A stretch of DNA of 5,794 nucleotides from Alphaproteobacteria bacterium (lineage in GTDB: Bacteria > Pseudomonadota > Alphaproteobacteria > Rhizobiales > Rhizobiaceae). The stretch covers positions 1 to 5,794 of the forward strand of contig JAFKFE010001153.1 in assembly GCA_017308345.1 (NCBI GenBank), in the 5' to 3' direction. Positions 1-5,788 of this stretch are shown piece by piece (position 1 is the first letter of the stretch; each line of letters opens with the position of its first letter). The translations under genes were made by a program, and so were the position numbers. The notes beneath the pieces are model-generated. The model searched no databases. It had not been told where the DNA came from and saw nothing but the letters and a program-made list of their open reading frames with translations.

Positions 1-49
1 GGACGCGACCGCTGAGCAGGCTGACGAAGGTGGTCTTGCCGGCGCCGTT
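1..49. repeat. 49-bp exact repeat, copy in livF (second copy at 728-776 in livG)
   Basis: Bases 1-49 are identical to 728-776 in the same orientation. In both genes the match begins, in coding direction, at the Asn codon of the Walker A motif and runs through GAGKTTFVSLLSGRVR. Synonymous positions agree as well as residues, so this is not protein-level conservation. The copy in livF reaches the window edge, so its full length is unknown. Confidence 0.9.
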
Positions 50-169
50 GCGGCCGAACAGGCAAAGCACCTCGCCCTTGTTGAGGACGAGGTCGAGGCC
101 GTGAAGCACCTGCACCTCGCCATAGAAGCAATCGAGCCCGGCAATCGTGAGCAGCCCCGCCTCAGCCAT
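1..169 (-). CDS. livF: LivF-type ABC transporter ATP-binding protein, N-terminal part (cut by window edge)
   Basis: This is the start of the second ATPase of the importer. It would hydrolyse ATP at the cytoplasmic face as a heterodimer with the LivG-type subunit. Only 56 codons are present before the window ends. They read from an ATG at 169 (MAEAGLLTIAGLDCFYGE...) through a short beta-rich start to a Walker A motif GRNGAGKTT at residues 39-47. The GRNGAGKTT form and the HGLDLVLNKGEV lead-in are typical of LivF. The ATG overlaps the end of livG by 8 nt, which fits translational coupling. Oddly, the sequence from Asn41 to the window edge is identical at DNA level over 49 bp to the same part of livG (728-776). 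The residues after Walker A (FVSLLSGRV) are LivG-like, whereas LivF proteins usually continue with something like LLKTIMGL. The identity as a second liv ATPase is secure. The integrity of the part after residue 41 is in doubt. Confidence 0.85.
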   Translation of the reverse strand, partial: MAEAGLLTIAGLDCFYGEVQVLHGLDLVLNKGEVLCLFGRNGAGKTTFVSLLSGRV

Positions 170-890
170 GGGTCGCTCCGAGATAGGCATCCTGCACCTG
201 CGTGTCGGCGCGGATCTCATCCGGCGTGCCTTCGGCGAGGATCTTTCCCGAATTGAAGACGGTGATGCGGTCGGCAAGCTGCATGACGACCGGCATGTTG
301 TGCTCGATCAAAAGCACCGTCGCGTCCTTGGCGATCTCGCGCACCAGGGTGATGAAATTGTCGATCTCGCTGTCGGCCAGGCCTTGCGTCGGTTCGTCGA
401 GGATAAGCAGGCGCGGCCTCAGCGCCAGGCCCATCGCCACTTCCAGCAGGCGCTGGTGACCGTAGGAAAGGTGCGCGGCCAGCGTGCCCGCCCGCTCGGC
501 GAGGCCGGTACGCTCGAGCGCCGCCATGACGCCGGTCCTCACCTGCCCCTTCGTGCGGCCGTCCGTCAGCGTGCGCTGCACCGGTAGCGCGACATTGTCG
601 AAGGCAGTGAGATTGGCGAAGACGCTGGTGATCTGAAAGGTGTAGGCGACGCCAAGGCGAACCCTCTTGTAGGCCGGCATTGCGGTGATGTCGGCGCCGT
701 CGAAGACGATTGTGCCCGACGAGGGCCGGACGCGACCGCTGAGCAGGCTGACGAAGGTGGTCTTGCCGGCGCCGTTCGGGCCGATGATGGCGCGGATCTC
801 GCCCGGCATCAGCGCGAAGTCGACCCCGTCGACGGCGCGCAGGCCGCCGAACTGCCGCGACAGGCCCTTGGTGGTGAGCAGCGGCTTCAT
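162..890 (-). CDS. livG: LivG-type ABC transporter ATP-binding protein
   Basis: Cytoplasmic ATPase subunit of a branched-chain-amino-acid-type (HAAT) importer, 242 residues, close to the usual 240-260. All nucleotide-binding motifs are visible: Walker A GPNGAGKTT at 37-45, Q-loop Gln86 (YTFQ), signature LSYGHQR at 141-147, Walker B LLILDEP at 161-167, and H-loop His197 in LLIEHNM. The C-terminal GKILAEGTPDEI and final YLG are characteristic of LivG. I prefer the ATG at 890, because it forms the same 4-nt ATGA overlap with the upstream livM stop (887-890) as seen between livH and livM. A GTG three codons upstream (899) would give 245 residues and is the alternative. Neither start has a strong Shine-Dalgarno, in keeping with coupled translation. 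The downstream livF start overlaps the end of this gene. Family assignment is very secure, but the substrate is unknown. Confidence 0.95.
   Translation of the reverse strand: MKPLLTTKGLSRQFGGLRAVDGVDFALMPGEIRAIIGPNGAGKTTFVSLLSGRVRPSSGTIVFDGADITAMPAYKRVRLGVAYTFQITSVFANLTAFDNVALPVQRTLTDGRTKGQVRTGVMAALERTGLAERAGTLAAHLSYGHQRLLEVAMGLALRPRLLILDEPTQGLADSEIDNFITLVREIAKDATVLLIEHNMPVVMQLADRITVFNSGKILAEGTPDEIRADTQVQDAYLGATHG
728..776. repeat. 49-bp exact repeat, copy in livG
   Basis: This is the partner of the repeat at 1-49. It encodes residues 39 to about 55 of LivG. Here the sequence fits its gene (LivG proteins normally have an ISG or LSG stretch after Walker A), so this copy looks like the original and the livF one the recipient. 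Confidence 0.9.
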
Positions 891-1849
891 GGCAGCCACC
901 CCAGCCAGCGCTGGCGGATCGAGCCCAAAACGCCCTTCGGGAAGAACAGCACCAGCAGGATGAGCGCCACGCCGACGATCAACAGATAGGCGGAGGTGAA
1001 GCCGCTGGTGATGTCGGTGACATAGTACATGAACAGCGTGCCGATGAGCGGCCCGAGCGTGGTGGCCGCGCCGCCGAGCAGGACCCAGAGCAGAGGCAGG
1101 ATCGAGTACTGCACCGAGGCGAAGCTGGAACCGACATAACCGAACAGCAGCGCGTAGGCGGCGCCCGAGGCCGCGCAGACGGCGCCGGAGGCGACGACCG
1201 CGGCGAGCTTGTTGGCGCCGGTGTCGTAGCCCAGCATTTTCGTGCGCTCTTCATTCTCGCGGATGGCGACCAGCACGCGGCCGAAGCGGGAGCGGACAAG
1301 GGCAAGCGTGATCAGCAGAACCACCGCGAACAGCGCCAGCGCGCTCATGTAGCGCACGGTCGGGTCGGTCAGGTCGAGCGCGTCGCCGCCGACCGTGACA
1401 ACCCGCGACGCCTGCTGGATGACCAGGCCCTGGTCGCCGCCGGTCCAGGCGGCGAAATAGAGGATGAGCAGGTAGAAGACCTGCGCGAACATCATGGTGC
1501 CGATCATGAAGGCGACACCCGAGGTGCGCAGCGCCAGCAGGCCGATGACCAAGGCGAGCAGCGCGCCGCAGGCGACCCCGGCGACGAAGGCTTCCGGCAC
1601 GCCCCAGCCGAGATGATAGACGGTCAAGCCCGCGCCATAGAGGCCGGCCGAGAAGAACATGGCGTGGCCGAGGCTGAGCAGGCCGACATAGCCGAAGAGC
1701 AGATTATAGCCCATGGCGAAGACGGCCAGCGCCATGATGCGGGCGAACAGGCCCTGGTGGTAATCCGGCAGGACGAAGTTCAGCACGAACAGGAGCGCGA
1801 CGACCGCGATGTGCAGGGCATAGGCCTTTGCCGGCGAAGCATCCCTCAT
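887..1849 (-). CDS. livM: LivM-type ABC transporter permease
   Basis: Inner-membrane permease of the importer, pairing with the LivH-type subunit to form the translocation channel. It has 320 residues, a normal LivM length, and is almost wholly hydrophobic with about eight to ten membrane segments. Family marks are FGYVGLLSLGHAMFF at 52-66, the LRTSGVAFMIGTMMFAQ stretch at 107-123, TGGDQGL at 136-142, and a cytoplasmic coupling loop RFGRVLVAIRENEERTKMLGYDT at about 188-210 that contacts the ATPase. The C-terminal LFFPKGVLG is also typical. The ATG at 1849 overlaps the livH stop as ATGA, and the gene's own stop overlaps the livG ATG in the same way. No good ribosome binding site is visible, so translation probably depends on coupling. 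Nothing in it looks broken. Confidence 0.95.
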   Translation of the reverse strand: MRDASPAKAYALHIAVVALLFVLNFVLPDYHQGLFARIMALAVFAMGYNLLFGYVGLLSLGHAMFFSAGLYGAGLTVYHLGWGVPEAFVAGVACGALLALVIGLLALRTSGVAFMIGTMMFAQVFYLLILYFAAWTGGDQGLVIQQASRVVTVGGDALDLTDPTVRYMSALALFAVVLLITLALVRSRFGRVLVAIRENEERTKMLGYDTGANKLAAVVASGAVCAASGAAYALLFGYVGSSFASVQYSILPLLWVLLGGAATTLGPLIGTLFMYYVTDITSGFTSAYLLIVGVALILLVLFFPKGVLGSIRQRWLGWLP

Positions 1850-2727
1850 CGCGGCGCGGTTCCGAACAGGCCCTGCGGCCGGAACACCAGCACCATGGCG
1901 ACCACCAGCGTGGCGATGATCTTGGCGAGCGTCGGCGAGAAGAACATCGAGACGATGCCGTCGGACAGGCCGATCAGGACGGCCGCGACCACGGTGCCGC
2001 GTAGCGAACCCAGACCGCCGATGATGACGACGATGAAGGACAGGAGCAGCGGGTCCTGCCCCATCAGGTAATGCGCCTGGCTGATCGGCACGATCAGCAC
2101 CGCGGCGATCGCGGCCAGCATGGCGCCCACGGCGAAGACGCCGGCATAGACGCGCTCGACCGGGATGCCGAAGGCCTGCGCCGTCTCGCGGTCATACTGG
2201 GTGGCGCGCATGATCAGGCCGATCCTGGTGCGGGTCAGCACAAGCCAGGTGATCACGAGCAGGATTGCGGATGCGGCGACCACCGACAGCTTGTAGCCGG
2301 AATAGCCGAACCACGGCAGAAGGATGCGGTAGCTGAAAGGCGGCTCTACGGGACGCGCCTCCGGCCCGTAGAAAGTGAGCGCCAGCTGCTGGATGATGTA
2401 GAGCATGCCGATGGTGGCGACGATGGTGCTTTCGGGATTGTAGTTCAGCCGGCGCAGCACCAGCCATTCGGCAAGAAACGCGACCAGCCCGACGAGCAGG
2501 GGCGCGATCACCAGTGCCGCCACGAAGCCGATGGCCGGGTGGCCCGAAATCGCCGTCGAGATCGCCCAGGCTAGCACCGCGCCCAGCATGAAGAACTCGC
2601 CATGGGCGACGTTGACGATGCGCATGACGCCGAACACCAGCGACAAGCCGAGCGCCGTCAGCGCCAGCACGGCGGAGGTGACGAGGCCTTCGAGGGCGGC
2701 GAGGAGGAGGTGGGGACCGAAGTGCAT
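1846..2727 (-). CDS. livH: LivH-type ABC transporter permease
   Basis: Inner-membrane permease of the HAAT importer, 293 residues, a usual LivH size, with about eight hydrophobic segments. The diagnostic N-terminal motif GVMRIVNVAHGEFFMLGA lies at 33-50. The coupling loop with the family's RAT...A..FGI..R pattern lies at about 174-193. The protein ends with the common VFRPQGLFG. The ATG at 2727 follows a 107-nt gap after the binding-protein gene. The sequence upstream of the start (GGGCAGATAATCC) offers only a weak Shine-Dalgarno, and a long hairpin lies a few tens of bases further upstream. Both suggest lower expression than the binding protein. The gene ends in a 4-nt ATGA overlap with livM. 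Assignment is secure from motifs and operon order. Confidence 0.95.
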   Translation of the reverse strand: MHFGPHLLLAALEGLVTSAVLALTALGLSLVFGVMRIVNVAHGEFFMLGAVLAWAISTAISGHPAIGFVAALVIAPLLVGLVAFLAEWLVLRRLNYNPESTIVATIGMLYIIQQLALTFYGPEARPVEPPFSYRILLPWFGYSGYKLSVVAASAILLVITWLVLTRTRIGLIMRATQYDRETAQAFGIPVERVYAGVFAVGAMLAAIAAVLIVPISQAHYLMGQDPLLLSFIVVIIGGLGSLRGTVVAAVLIGLSDGIVSMFFSPTLAKIIATLVVAMVLVFRPQGLFGTAPR

Positions 2728-2757
2728 GGATTATCTGCCCGGGACAGGCGCGCGAAA

Positions 2758-2801
2758 CACCTTCCCCTGCCCTGCCGGATCCAGCAGGACAGAGGAGAGT
2801 G
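2758..2801 (-). promoter_or_regulatory. Long intercistronic hairpin between the binding-protein gene and livH
   Basis: Centred on GGATCC (2777-2782), the minus-strand RNA can form a stem of about 15 consecutive pairs with a 4-nt loop. After one A/C mismatch (2762/2797) four more pairs follow. Several positions that would be C/A mismatches on the plus strand (2776/2783, 2770/2789, 2766/2793, 2761/2798) become G-U wobbles in the minus-strand transcript. The fold therefore favours the strand the operon is transcribed from. Downstream in the RNA there is only a short U run (GUGUUU), so it is a poor intrinsic terminator. Inference: it may protect the 3' end of the binding-protein mRNA or attenuate read-through, like hairpins between malE and malF in E. 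coli. It could also simply be a degraded copy of a palindromic repeat. Confidence 0.6.
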
Positions 2802-2834
2802 GCTTGGCGCTCACGCTCGCTGAAGACGCAACGC

Positions 2835-4139
2835 TCACAGCGCCTGCGTCGTATAATCCCCTTCCGGCTCGTAGAGTCCGTCCTCGATCTTGGTCTTGTG
2901 CACGACCTTGAGCTTGCCGCCTTCGACCTTGGAGATGTTCTGGATGCCGAAACACTGGTGGATCTTGCCGTTGAAGGTTTTCGGACCCTGCGGGTGCTCC
3001 GGCCCCTCGGCGAATTCCTTCAGCGCCTCGGTCGCCTCGACCAGCTTGGCGCGGTCTTCCGGCCCCTTGTAGCCGGCATCTTCCATTGCCTTCTTGACGA
3101 CATAGAGCGTTTCCCAGCAGCCGAACATGTGGGCGGCGGTGGAGACGTCCTTCGGATCGCCGACGGCGGCGCCGTTGTCATCGATGCCGACGGCGGCGCG
3201 GTAGGCCTTCTGCGCGGCGGAATCATCGGGCTGCGCGTAGCGCGGCGAGCCTTCCCAGAAATGGCTGCCGTCGAGGAATTCGAGGCCGGGGCTGTTGATG
3301 TCGACGGCCTCGAGCGAGTCGATGAAGCCGAAAAGCTGCGGCCTTTGCGAGCCGTAGAACTCGCCGAGTTCCTTGACGAAGGTGAGCACGGCCGGACCGA
3401 CCATGACATGGTAGATCACCTCGGTTTCGGCCGGGATCTGCGGGAAGTACTTGGTGAAGGACGACTCCGTCGGCGGGATGGCGATCTGGGCGATGACGTC
3501 GGCGCCTTGCGCCTTCAGCGCCGGCGGCAGATAGTCGCGATGATCGTAGCCGAAGGCGAAGTCCGGGAAGATCTGCGTCACCTTCTTGCCGGCGTTGGCC
3601 GCGATCCAGGGCGCCATCGCCTGGATCTGGCTCTTCACGTCGGTGATGCCAGGCTGGAAGACATAGCGGTTGAGCTTGGTCGAGGCGACGTGGTGGCCTT
3701 CGCTGACCACGAAATAGGGTATCTTGTTCTCGCCGGCGGCGGGCGCGGAACCGATCACGACATGCGAGAACAGGGTGCCGAAGACGATGTCGGTCTTGTG
3801 CTGCTTGGCGAACTTGGCCACCACCTCGGCGCCGCGGGCGGGATCGGTGCCGTCATCCTCGATGACCAGCTCGACCGGCCGGCCGCTGATGCCGCCGGCG
3901 TCGTTGATCGCCTTGACGGCGGCGGCACTCGTCCTTTCGTACCAGCGGCCATAAGCGGCGCCGATGCCGGTGCGGTGCGACTGGAAACCGATCTTGATCG
4001 GCGCCGAGCTCTGCGCCTGGCTGTAGCGGACGAAGCCTGGCGCCAGCGCGAGGCCGGCGCCGGCGGCCATGCCCTTCAGCGCGGTGCGGCGCGACAGCGT
4101 CGTCTTGGAGAGATCGAAAAATCCGTTCTTGTCAGCCAT
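2835..4139 (-). CDS. TAT-exported periplasmic substrate-binding protein of a HAAT/branched-chain-type ABC transporter
   Basis: Captures the substrate in the periplasm and delivers it to the LivHM-type permeases encoded downstream. It has 434 residues. The N-terminus carries a twin-arginine signal, LSRRTALK at 15-22, followed by a hydrophobic Ala/Gly/Leu stretch (23-35) and a likely cleavage near SQAQ (40-43). A type I periplasmic-binding fold (Peripla_BP_6 family) then starts at IKIGF (about 48). Recognisable elements are AINDAGGISGRPVELVIEDDGTDP at about 77-100, the ligand-pocket region GTLFSHVVIGSAPAAGENKIPYF at 121-143, and the hinge-proximal DFAFGYDH segment. The start is supported by the TAT signal and by a Shine-Dalgarno 5 nt upstream. 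A promoter-like sequence lies in the 156-bp spacer before it, so this is the first gene of the operon. The substrate could be an amino acid, amide, urea-like or aromatic compound. The sequence does not decide, and I give no symbol. Confidence 0.92.
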   Translation of the reverse strand: MADKNGFFDLSKTTLSRRTALKGMAAGAGLALAPGFVRYSQAQSSAPIKIGFQSHRTGIGAAYGRWYERTSAAAVKAINDAGGISGRPVELVIEDDGTDPARGAEVVAKFAKQHKTDIVFGTLFSHVVIGSAPAAGENKIPYFVVSEGHHVASTKLNRYVFQPGITDVKSQIQAMAPWIAANAGKKVTQIFPDFAFGYDHRDYLPPALKAQGADVIAQIAIPPTESSFTKYFPQIPAETEVIYHVMVGPAVLTFVKELGEFYGSQRPQLFGFIDSLEAVDINSPGLEFLDGSHFWEGSPRYAQPDDSAAQKAYRAAVGIDDNGAAVGDPKDVSTAAHMFGCWETLYVVKKAMEDAGYKGPEDRAKLVEATEALKEFAEGPEHPQGPKTFNGKIHQCFGIQNISKVEGGKLKVVHKTKIEDGLYEPEGDYTTQAL

Positions 4140-4144
4140 GTCCG

Positions 4145-4151
4145 TTCCCCT
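4145..4151 (-). promoter_or_regulatory. Ribosome binding site of the binding-protein gene
   Basis: The minus strand reads AGGGGAA, ending 5 nt before the ATG at 4139. It is the clearest Shine-Dalgarno in the window. It supports the chosen start and a high translation rate for the binding protein compared with the downstream genes, whose starts have weak or no such motif. Confidence 0.7.
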
Positions 4152-4187
4152 GTTTTTTCAGTCTTGACCAGCGATGAGGCGGCTAAA

Positions 4188-4208
4188 CCATCCCTTTCCA
4201 AAGGATGG
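4188..4208 (-). promoter_or_regulatory. Leader hairpin / imperfect palindrome upstream of the binding-protein gene
   Basis: The arms CCATCC and GGATGG are followed inward by TTT/AAG pairing. In the minus-strand RNA this makes a stem of 8-9 pairs including one G-U, with a 3-5 nt loop (GGA core). It lies in the presumed 5' untranslated leader, about 50 nt before the ATG, followed by a short UUU. It may be a leader structure, a weak terminator for transcription arriving from the broken membrane gene, or a DNA operator. The sequence does not separate these. Confidence 0.4.
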
Positions 4209-4227
4209 GAAAATTGCATGTGTACAA

Positions 4228-4256
4228 ACTAAATCACCAAAGCTTTGGCCTGGCAA
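4228..4256 (-). promoter_or_regulatory. Candidate sigma70-type promoter of the transporter operon
   Basis: On the minus strand, TTGCCA (4251-4256; 5 of 6 to the consensus -35) is followed after exactly 17 bp by TTTAGT (4228-4233; 4 of 6 to the -10). Transcription would begin near 4221 and leave a leader of about 80 nt before the ATG at 4139. The location, in the spacer downstream of the preceding gene's stop, is right for an operon promoter. The -10 match is modest, so this is a candidate only. Confidence 0.45.
4237..4248. promoter_or_regulatory. Perfect 12-bp palindrome CCAAAGCTTTGG in the promoter spacer
   Basis: The sequence is identical on both strands and sits between the candidate -35 and -10 boxes, where a bound repressor dimer would block polymerase. 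I do not recognise it as the site of a named regulator. A second short palindrome TGTACA (4221-4226) lies at the predicted transcription start. No regulator gene is present in the window. It may be a chance palindrome. Confidence 0.35.
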
Positions 4257-4295
4257 GCGAGCTTTACCCGACGGCATTGGAGGCACGCCCTTGTG

Positions 4296-5721
4296 TCATC
4301 CGGCGGTCGGCGTGGCAAGCAACCAAAGGCCGAAGATCGTGTAGGCGATCATCAGCAAGGTGAGCGGCAATTGACTGAGCGCCGCGCGCGACGGCTGCCG
4401 ATAGAGCCGCCAGGCAAGGCCATGCGCCACAAGCACCGCCAGCACATGACCGGCGATGATCACACCGGCCTGCAGATTCCACAACCACCAGGCCGACTGA
4501 GCGCCGGCGACAACGCCGGCCTCGACCATCATGTCGGCGGTGCCGAACAGATTCCAGCCGAGCGCGAGAGGATCGGAGAGCGCGACCAGCGCATACTGGC
4601 CGTCGACCAGGAGCACGGTGAGGTAATGCGCGATGTGGTAGGCAAGCGCGATCGGCACGATCGACCAGACCAGCAGGCCGGCAGCCTTTCCGAACGACTG
4701 CGCATCGCCGGCGAGACGCTGGCCGAGAAAGACGGCCAGCGCGAACACCGCCGCCAGCAAAATGAACGTGAGCACGAGGCCGAAGCTGCCGACGCCGATC
4801 AGCGCGGTGCGGCCGGGAAATTCCAGCGGGTTGACGCCGAACAGGCCGAGCCAGAAGAAAGTCTTCGACAGGCCGTCGAAGGATACCGAGGATAGCGCCA
4901 GCAGGAGGAAGGCCGTGCCGCTTGGCGGCAAGGGTTCGGCCGCCAGCAGCTTGGCGCCGGGCCAGCAAAGGCTCAACCGGCCCTCATGGCGCTCGAAAGG
5001 CGCGAAGCGGGCGACCATGGCGAAGAAGATGGTCAGGAATTCGCCGCGCTCCGAAGACGAGCATGGCGACGAAGCTGACCAGCCAGTAGAGGCCGGCGGC
5101 AAAGGCCAGGCGGGCCGGATCGTCGGGAGCGGGATCGATCAGCTCGAACCAGGCGAACGCGAAGAACAGCACGAAGGCCGGCCAGTGGCCGAGCCTTGGC
5201 GGCAGGCGTGGTGAAAGCCTGTCGTCGCTGTGTCGGCTGAAGAGCCGGCTCGCTACGCGCCAGGGCCCATACCACGGATTGAGCCATGACCAGAGGTCGC
5301 CGAAGACGCCCTGCAGCAGCGTGAAGCCGGCCCAGAGCAGGGTCCATATCACCAGCGGCAGGGGATTGGAGAGCGGGTCGCGGCTGCCGGAAAGGCCTGC
5401 GGCGACGAGCAGCGCGAAGCCGGCAAAGGAAATCAGGCTGACAATGACGCGCGGGCGATCGTTAAGCGGGAAGAGCGACAGGCGCTTGCGCCAGAAATTA
5501 TCGAGGGCGGCAGGCGGCAGCAGCGCGAGCACGAGGAAGCTGACGGCGACGGCAAGCGCGCCGCCGGCGAGGTAGTAGCCGGTGGGCAGAAGCAGGACGT
5601 GGCCACGGTCCGAGGCGTGGGCGAAGGCGTGGGTGGGGAGGAGGGCTGCAAAGGTCGTTGTAACAAAGGCCAATCTCCAAGGATGACGCTCTACGGCGTC
5701 CCCCTCTGTCCTGCCGGACAT
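4296..5721 (-). pseudogene. Polytopic membrane protein of unknown function, disrupted by a frameshift near 5047-5055
   Basis: Two minus-strand frames together make one protein. The 5' frame carries a signal-like start (RLAFVTTTFAALLPTHAFAHA) and about five membrane segments, down to LYWLVSFVAMLVFG at about 5053-5098. It then turns into an arginine-rich tail that stops at 4984. The other frame takes over with ERGEFLTIFFAMVARFAPFE and continues through about five more membrane segments, including FDGLSKTFFWLGLFG and VPIALAYHIAHYLT, to the stop at 4296. Hydrophobic membrane-protein sequence passes from one frame to the other at TTCGGAGCG (5047-5055), equivalent to one extra base or a loss of two (or 3n+2) bases. 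The repaired product would have about 470 residues. The start is uncertain: ATG 5721 gives a basic N-region but lies inside a repeat; GTG 5763 and TTG 5673 are alternatives. I weakly recall similar membrane proteins annotated as fenitrothion-hydrolase-like, but I would not assign a function. It could be a true pseudogene or a sequence error. Confidence 0.75.
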
Positions 5722-5788
5722 CTCCCCCACTTGGGGGGAGATTGGCGGTTTCGGCGCCGGCACTCGCCCTGCAACGTGGGAGATTGGC
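5669..5788. repeat. Three copies of GGAGATTGGC around the palindromic repeat
   Basis: The decamer GGAGATTGGC occurs on the plus strand at 5737-5746 and 5779-5788 and on the minus strand at 5669-5678. The inverted pair 5669-5678 / 5737-5746 could be the ends of a small 78-bp mobile or palindromic unit. The direct pair, extended to 12 bp as GGGAGATTGGCG (5736-5747 and 5778-5789), suggests a second partial unit running to the window edge. The innermost copy falls inside the putative signal-peptide region of the membrane gene. Confidence 0.5.
5699..5747. repeat. Rhizobial-type palindromic intergenic repeat with hairpin
   Basis: It contains an inverted repeat with 9-bp arms (5720-5728 and 5734-5742, ATCTCCCCC / GGGGGAGAT) around a 5-nt loop ACTTG. 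On the minus strand this is followed by GTCCGGCAGGACAGAGGGGG. I recall this combination as a very common intergenic repeat in Mesorhizobium and relatives, where it often yields spurious N-terminal peptides such as PPISPQVGEMSGRTEG, which is what the membrane gene frame shows here. It overlaps the possible start of the broken membrane gene. The number of genomic copies cannot be seen from the window. Confidence 0.65.

Noticed and set aside
2735..2747. A small dyad CTGCCCGGGACAG just upstream of the livH start that might mask its ribosome binding site.
   Set aside because: Only three outer pairs with a mismatch inside, which is too weak to support a feature.
4188..4208. An intrinsic terminator for the membrane gene.
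   Set aside because: The stem is moderate and the following run is only UUU, then GC-rich sequence. I list it as a leader hairpin instead.
2799..4232. A 477-codon open frame on the plus strand that covers the whole binding-protein gene and is longer than it.
   Set aside because: It lies antisense to a gene with clear family motifs and a TAT signal. Its protein is Arg/Asp/Gly/Leu-rich without domains, as expected from the complementary frame of high-GC coding DNA.
4245..4895. A 216-codon plus-strand open frame opposite the membrane gene.
   Set aside because: Its composition is dominated by Arg, Gln, Glu and His with no motif. The opposite strand shows real membrane segments, so this is a shadow frame.
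5040..5060. Programmed ribosomal frameshifting in the membrane gene.
   Set aside because: No slippery heptamer and no downstream pseudoknot-like structure are evident at TTCGGAGCG. A mutation or sequencing error is simpler.
4296..5102. Reading the 3' half of the membrane gene as a free-standing 268-residue protein starting at 5102.
   Set aside because: Its first 17 or so residues (MPPASTGWSASSPCSS) are an out-of-frame reading of the segment that encodes LYWLVSFVAMLVFG in the other frame, so the start is artificial.
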